In this document: in pieces, positions 6,763 to 7,959 of the stretch
Layout: the number at the start of each line of letters is the position of its first letter
Position numbering within the stretch: position 1 is the stretch's first letter
Assembly: GCA_035534995.1 (NCBI GenBank)
Contig: DATLQX010000393.1
Location: forward strand, 1 to 7,959
DNA length: 7,959 bases
Reading direction: 5' to 3'
Source of the DNA: JANWHV01 sp035534995
GTDB taxonomy: Bacteria > Chloroflexota > UBA5177 > JANWHV01
Notes under the pieces: model-generated
Seen by the model: only the letters and a program-made list of their open reading frames with translations
What the model was told of the DNA's origin: nothing
Database searches by the model: none
Program-made: the position numbers and the translations under genes

Positions 6763-6769
6763 CGCTGAT

Positions 6770-6783
6770 CACCCAAATGGGTG
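6770..6783. promoter_or_regulatory. Small dyad CACCCA-AA-TGGGTG upstream of the -35
   Basis: A perfect inverted repeat with 6-bp arms around AA ends seven bases before the -35 of the MMPL promoter. This is a position where an activator or a second regulator could bind. The short length means chance is not excluded. Confidence 0.3.
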
Positions 6784-6894
6784 CGCCTCGCGTGCGTGGT
6801 GGAGGGCGGACGGCTTGCCGCTGGTTTAGGGGCGCGAGTCGCCAGGCCCGCTTGGTGCGGCGGTCACGCGCGGGTGGCGGGTCACTTCGGTAAT

Positions 6895-6957
6895 CAGACG
6901 GATCGGACCGATCGGTCCGATCGGTCCGATCGGTCCGATCCGTCTTATCCGTCCGAT
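6895..6957. repeat. Seven-unit 9-bp tandem array with a long inverted repeat
   Basis: Seven consecutive 9-bp units, all ending in AT, read CAGACGGAT, CGGACCGAT, three identical CGGTCCGAT, CCGTCTTAT and CCGTCCGAT. The array also has dyad symmetry: the 16-bp arm GACGGATCGGACCGAT (6897-6912) is perfectly complementary to 6929-6944 across a 16-base loop. In addition 6901-6922 is a perfect 22-bp palindrome centred on GATC. It sits downstream of the YedA-like gene. No T-tract follows on the minus strand, so it is not a classical terminator. Possible roles are an mRNA 3' stem, a protein-binding array or a slippage-prone minisatellite. Confidence 0.85.
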
Positions 6958-6984
6958 GCGACGGCGGTCAGCCCAGAGGTCGAC

Positions 6985-7932
6985 TCAGGCGCCGGATGAC
7001 TGGCGAGGCCGGCGTTCGCGCCCGAGCAGCACCAGCGCCACCCCAACCAGGATAATCGGCATGGCCACTAAACCGGCCTGGGCCATGTGGTCACCGGCCA
7101 GAGTCACGCCCAGCAACACCGCCACCACCGGATTGACGTAGGCATAGCTGGTGGCAAGCGAGGTCCTCACATGGCGCAACAGATATGAATAGGCGCTGAA
7201 GCCTACCAGGGCCCCGAATACCACCAGGTACAGCAACGCCAACAGGGCATGCGGACCGGGCGCCGCGTGCATCCGTTCGCCCCGCGCCAGCCCCAGAACG
7301 AGCAGAAGGGCGCCGCCGATCAGCATCTCGGCGGCGCTGGCCATCAGTCCCTTCGGCAGGGCCAGCCGTGGGCCGAGCACCGTGCCGAGTGCCCAGCCGA
7401 CCGGAGCCAGAAGCAAGACAATCATCCCCTCCGGGCTTGCTCTCAGCCCGCCGCCCAGATTGAGGATGGCCAGGCCGGAAAAGCCGATCGCCAGACCCAG
7501 CCATTCCACTCGCCCAGGCCAACGGCCCAGCAGTCCCGCGAACAGGGCCGCCCAGATCGGAGTGGCGCCAAGGGCAAGGGCGGTCAAGCTGGAGGTGACC
7601 CATTGTTCGGCGAAGGTGACTCCGCCATTGCCCATCCCCAAGAGGAGGACCGCCAGCACCGCCGCTCCCCGCCACTGCTTGCCGGTTGGCGCCGGTCCGC
7701 CGCGCATCCGTACCAGCCCATAGAGCAGGGTGCCGGCCACCAGGAAACGGACTCCTCCCATCACCAGGGGCGGGAAGCCCTCCAGGGCCACGCGGATGCC
7801 CAGGTAGGTGGAACCCCAGATGACGTACACGGCGGCCAGGGCCGCGATGACGCCAATCCGGCTTCCCGCGCCCACCGGAAAGGGGCCGGCCGCGCCCGGC
7901 GTATCGCGCGGTAGCTTCAGGGCTGCGCTCAT
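6985..7932 (-). CDS. yedA: YedA-like EamA/DMT permease
   Basis: An inner-membrane exporter of the DMT superfamily, 315 residues from the ATG at 7932, with two EamA repeats and about ten helices. Recalled E. coli YedA matches along its length: YVIWGSTYLGIRVALEGFPP (36-55), MGGVRFLVAG (58-67), GMGNGGVTFAEQWV (99-112), VEWLGLAIGFSGLAILNLGG (142-161), then LPKGLMASAAEML (192-204) and the signature LATSYAYVNPVVAVLLG (259-275). The substrate of this branch is not established; small metabolites or amino acids are likely. A GAGGA at 7943-7947 lies ten bases before the ATG and four before an in-frame GTG at 7938, so the start could be either. The promoter is probably beyond the window. It is on the same strand as the MMPL operon but separated from it by 303 bases with a separate promoter, so it is likely its own unit. 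Confidence 0.92.
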   Translation of the reverse strand: MSAALKLPRDTPGAAGPFPVGAGSRIGVIAALAAVYVIWGSTYLGIRVALEGFPPLVMGGVRFLVAGTLLYGLVRMRGGPAPTGKQWRGAAVLAVLLLGMGNGGVTFAEQWVTSSLTALALGATPIWAALFAGLLGRWPGRVEWLGLAIGFSGLAILNLGGGLRASPEGMIVLLLAPVGWALGTVLGPRLALPKGLMASAAEMLIGGALLLVLGLARGERMHAAPGPHALLALLYLVVFGALVGFSAYSYLLRHVRTSLATSYAYVNPVVAVLLGVTLAGDHMAQAGLVAMPIILVGVALVLLGRERRPRQSSGA

Positions 7933-7959
7933 GTTCACTCTTTCCTCGCTAGCATACCG

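Larger units (their letters stand above)
6682..6984. other. Intergenic region upstream of the MMPL operon
   Basis: This 303-base gap separates the stop of the YedA-like gene from the MMPL gene; both are on the minus strand. It contains the MMPL operon promoter, its 18-bp palindrome, a small dyad just upstream of the -35, and a 9-bp tandem array with a long inverted repeat. No protein-coding gene and no terminator with a T-tract after a hairpin was found. Confidence 0.7.

Noticed and set aside
5611..6768. A 385-codon open frame on the plus strand, antisense to the MMPL gene
   Set aside because: It is rich in Gln, Gly, His and Arg with no recognisable domain, lies opposite a clear MMPL coding sequence with both DY motifs, and runs across that operon's promoter. 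It is a by-product of high-GC codon use.
6895..6957. The 9-bp array as a CRISPR array
   Set aside because: The units are contiguous 9-mers with no spacers; CRISPR repeats are longer and separated by unique spacers.
6781..6999. A short plus-strand frame with a repeating Asp-Arg-Ser-Asp pattern
   Set aside because: The peptide repeat is simply the 9-bp DNA array read as codons; there is no ribosome site or homologous protein that I recognise.
7249..7914. A 221-codon open frame on the plus strand, antisense to the YedA-like gene
   Set aside because: Low-complexity Gln/Arg/Gly composition and no family resemblance; the opposite strand encodes a full-length DMT protein.
7951..7956. TATGCT on the minus strand as a -10 for the YedA-like gene
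   Set aside because: It would start transcription within the ribosome binding site only a few bases from the start codon, and any -35 would lie outside the window.

Overview
The window carries seven protein-coding genes, one of them cut by the left edge, on GC-rich DNA. There are no RNA genes, CRISPR arrays, transposases or phage genes. A luciferase-like, probably F420- or FMN-dependent oxidoreductase beside MMPL, TetR and DMT-family genes suggests a high-GC bacterium such as a Chloroflexota (Thermomicrobia-like) or actinobacterial lineage. This placement is an inference from gene content and style only; nothing in the window fixes the taxonomy.

Layout, left to right. (1) Positions 1-1724, minus strand: an RhtA-like amino-acid exporter of the drug/metabolite transporter (DMT) superfamily, followed 42 bases downstream by an M20 metallopeptidase that runs off the window; this is probably one operon. 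A possible 10-codon leader reading frame ends on the exporter's start codon (ATGA overlap). (2) Positions 1725-2104: a 380-base divergent intergenic region. (3) Positions 2105-3070, plus strand: a single luciferase-like monooxygenase, whose 3' end overlaps the next gene by 32 bases, tail to tail. (4) Positions 3039-6669, minus strand: an apparent three-gene operon, MMPL transporter > TetR regulator > class I SAM methyltransferase. A strong promoter precedes it, and an 18-bp perfect palindrome lies at the predicted transcription start. (5) Positions 6682-6984: a 303-base intergenic region holding that promoter and operator, a second small dyad, and a 63-bp array of seven 9-bp units with a long dyad. 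(6) Positions 6985-7932, minus strand: a YedA-like DMT-family exporter.

The theme is export. Two DMT permeases and one proton-driven MMPL transporter sit with a hydrolase, an oxidoreductase and a methyltransferase. The clearest regulatory circuit is the TetR protein: it is the second gene of the operon whose promoter carries the palindrome, so it most likely represses its own operon until a ligand binds. None of the protein families is new. The features most worth a second look are the palindromic operator/promoter, the 9-bp array, the candidate leader peptide, and the inclusion of a methyltransferase in the MMPL-TetR operon.
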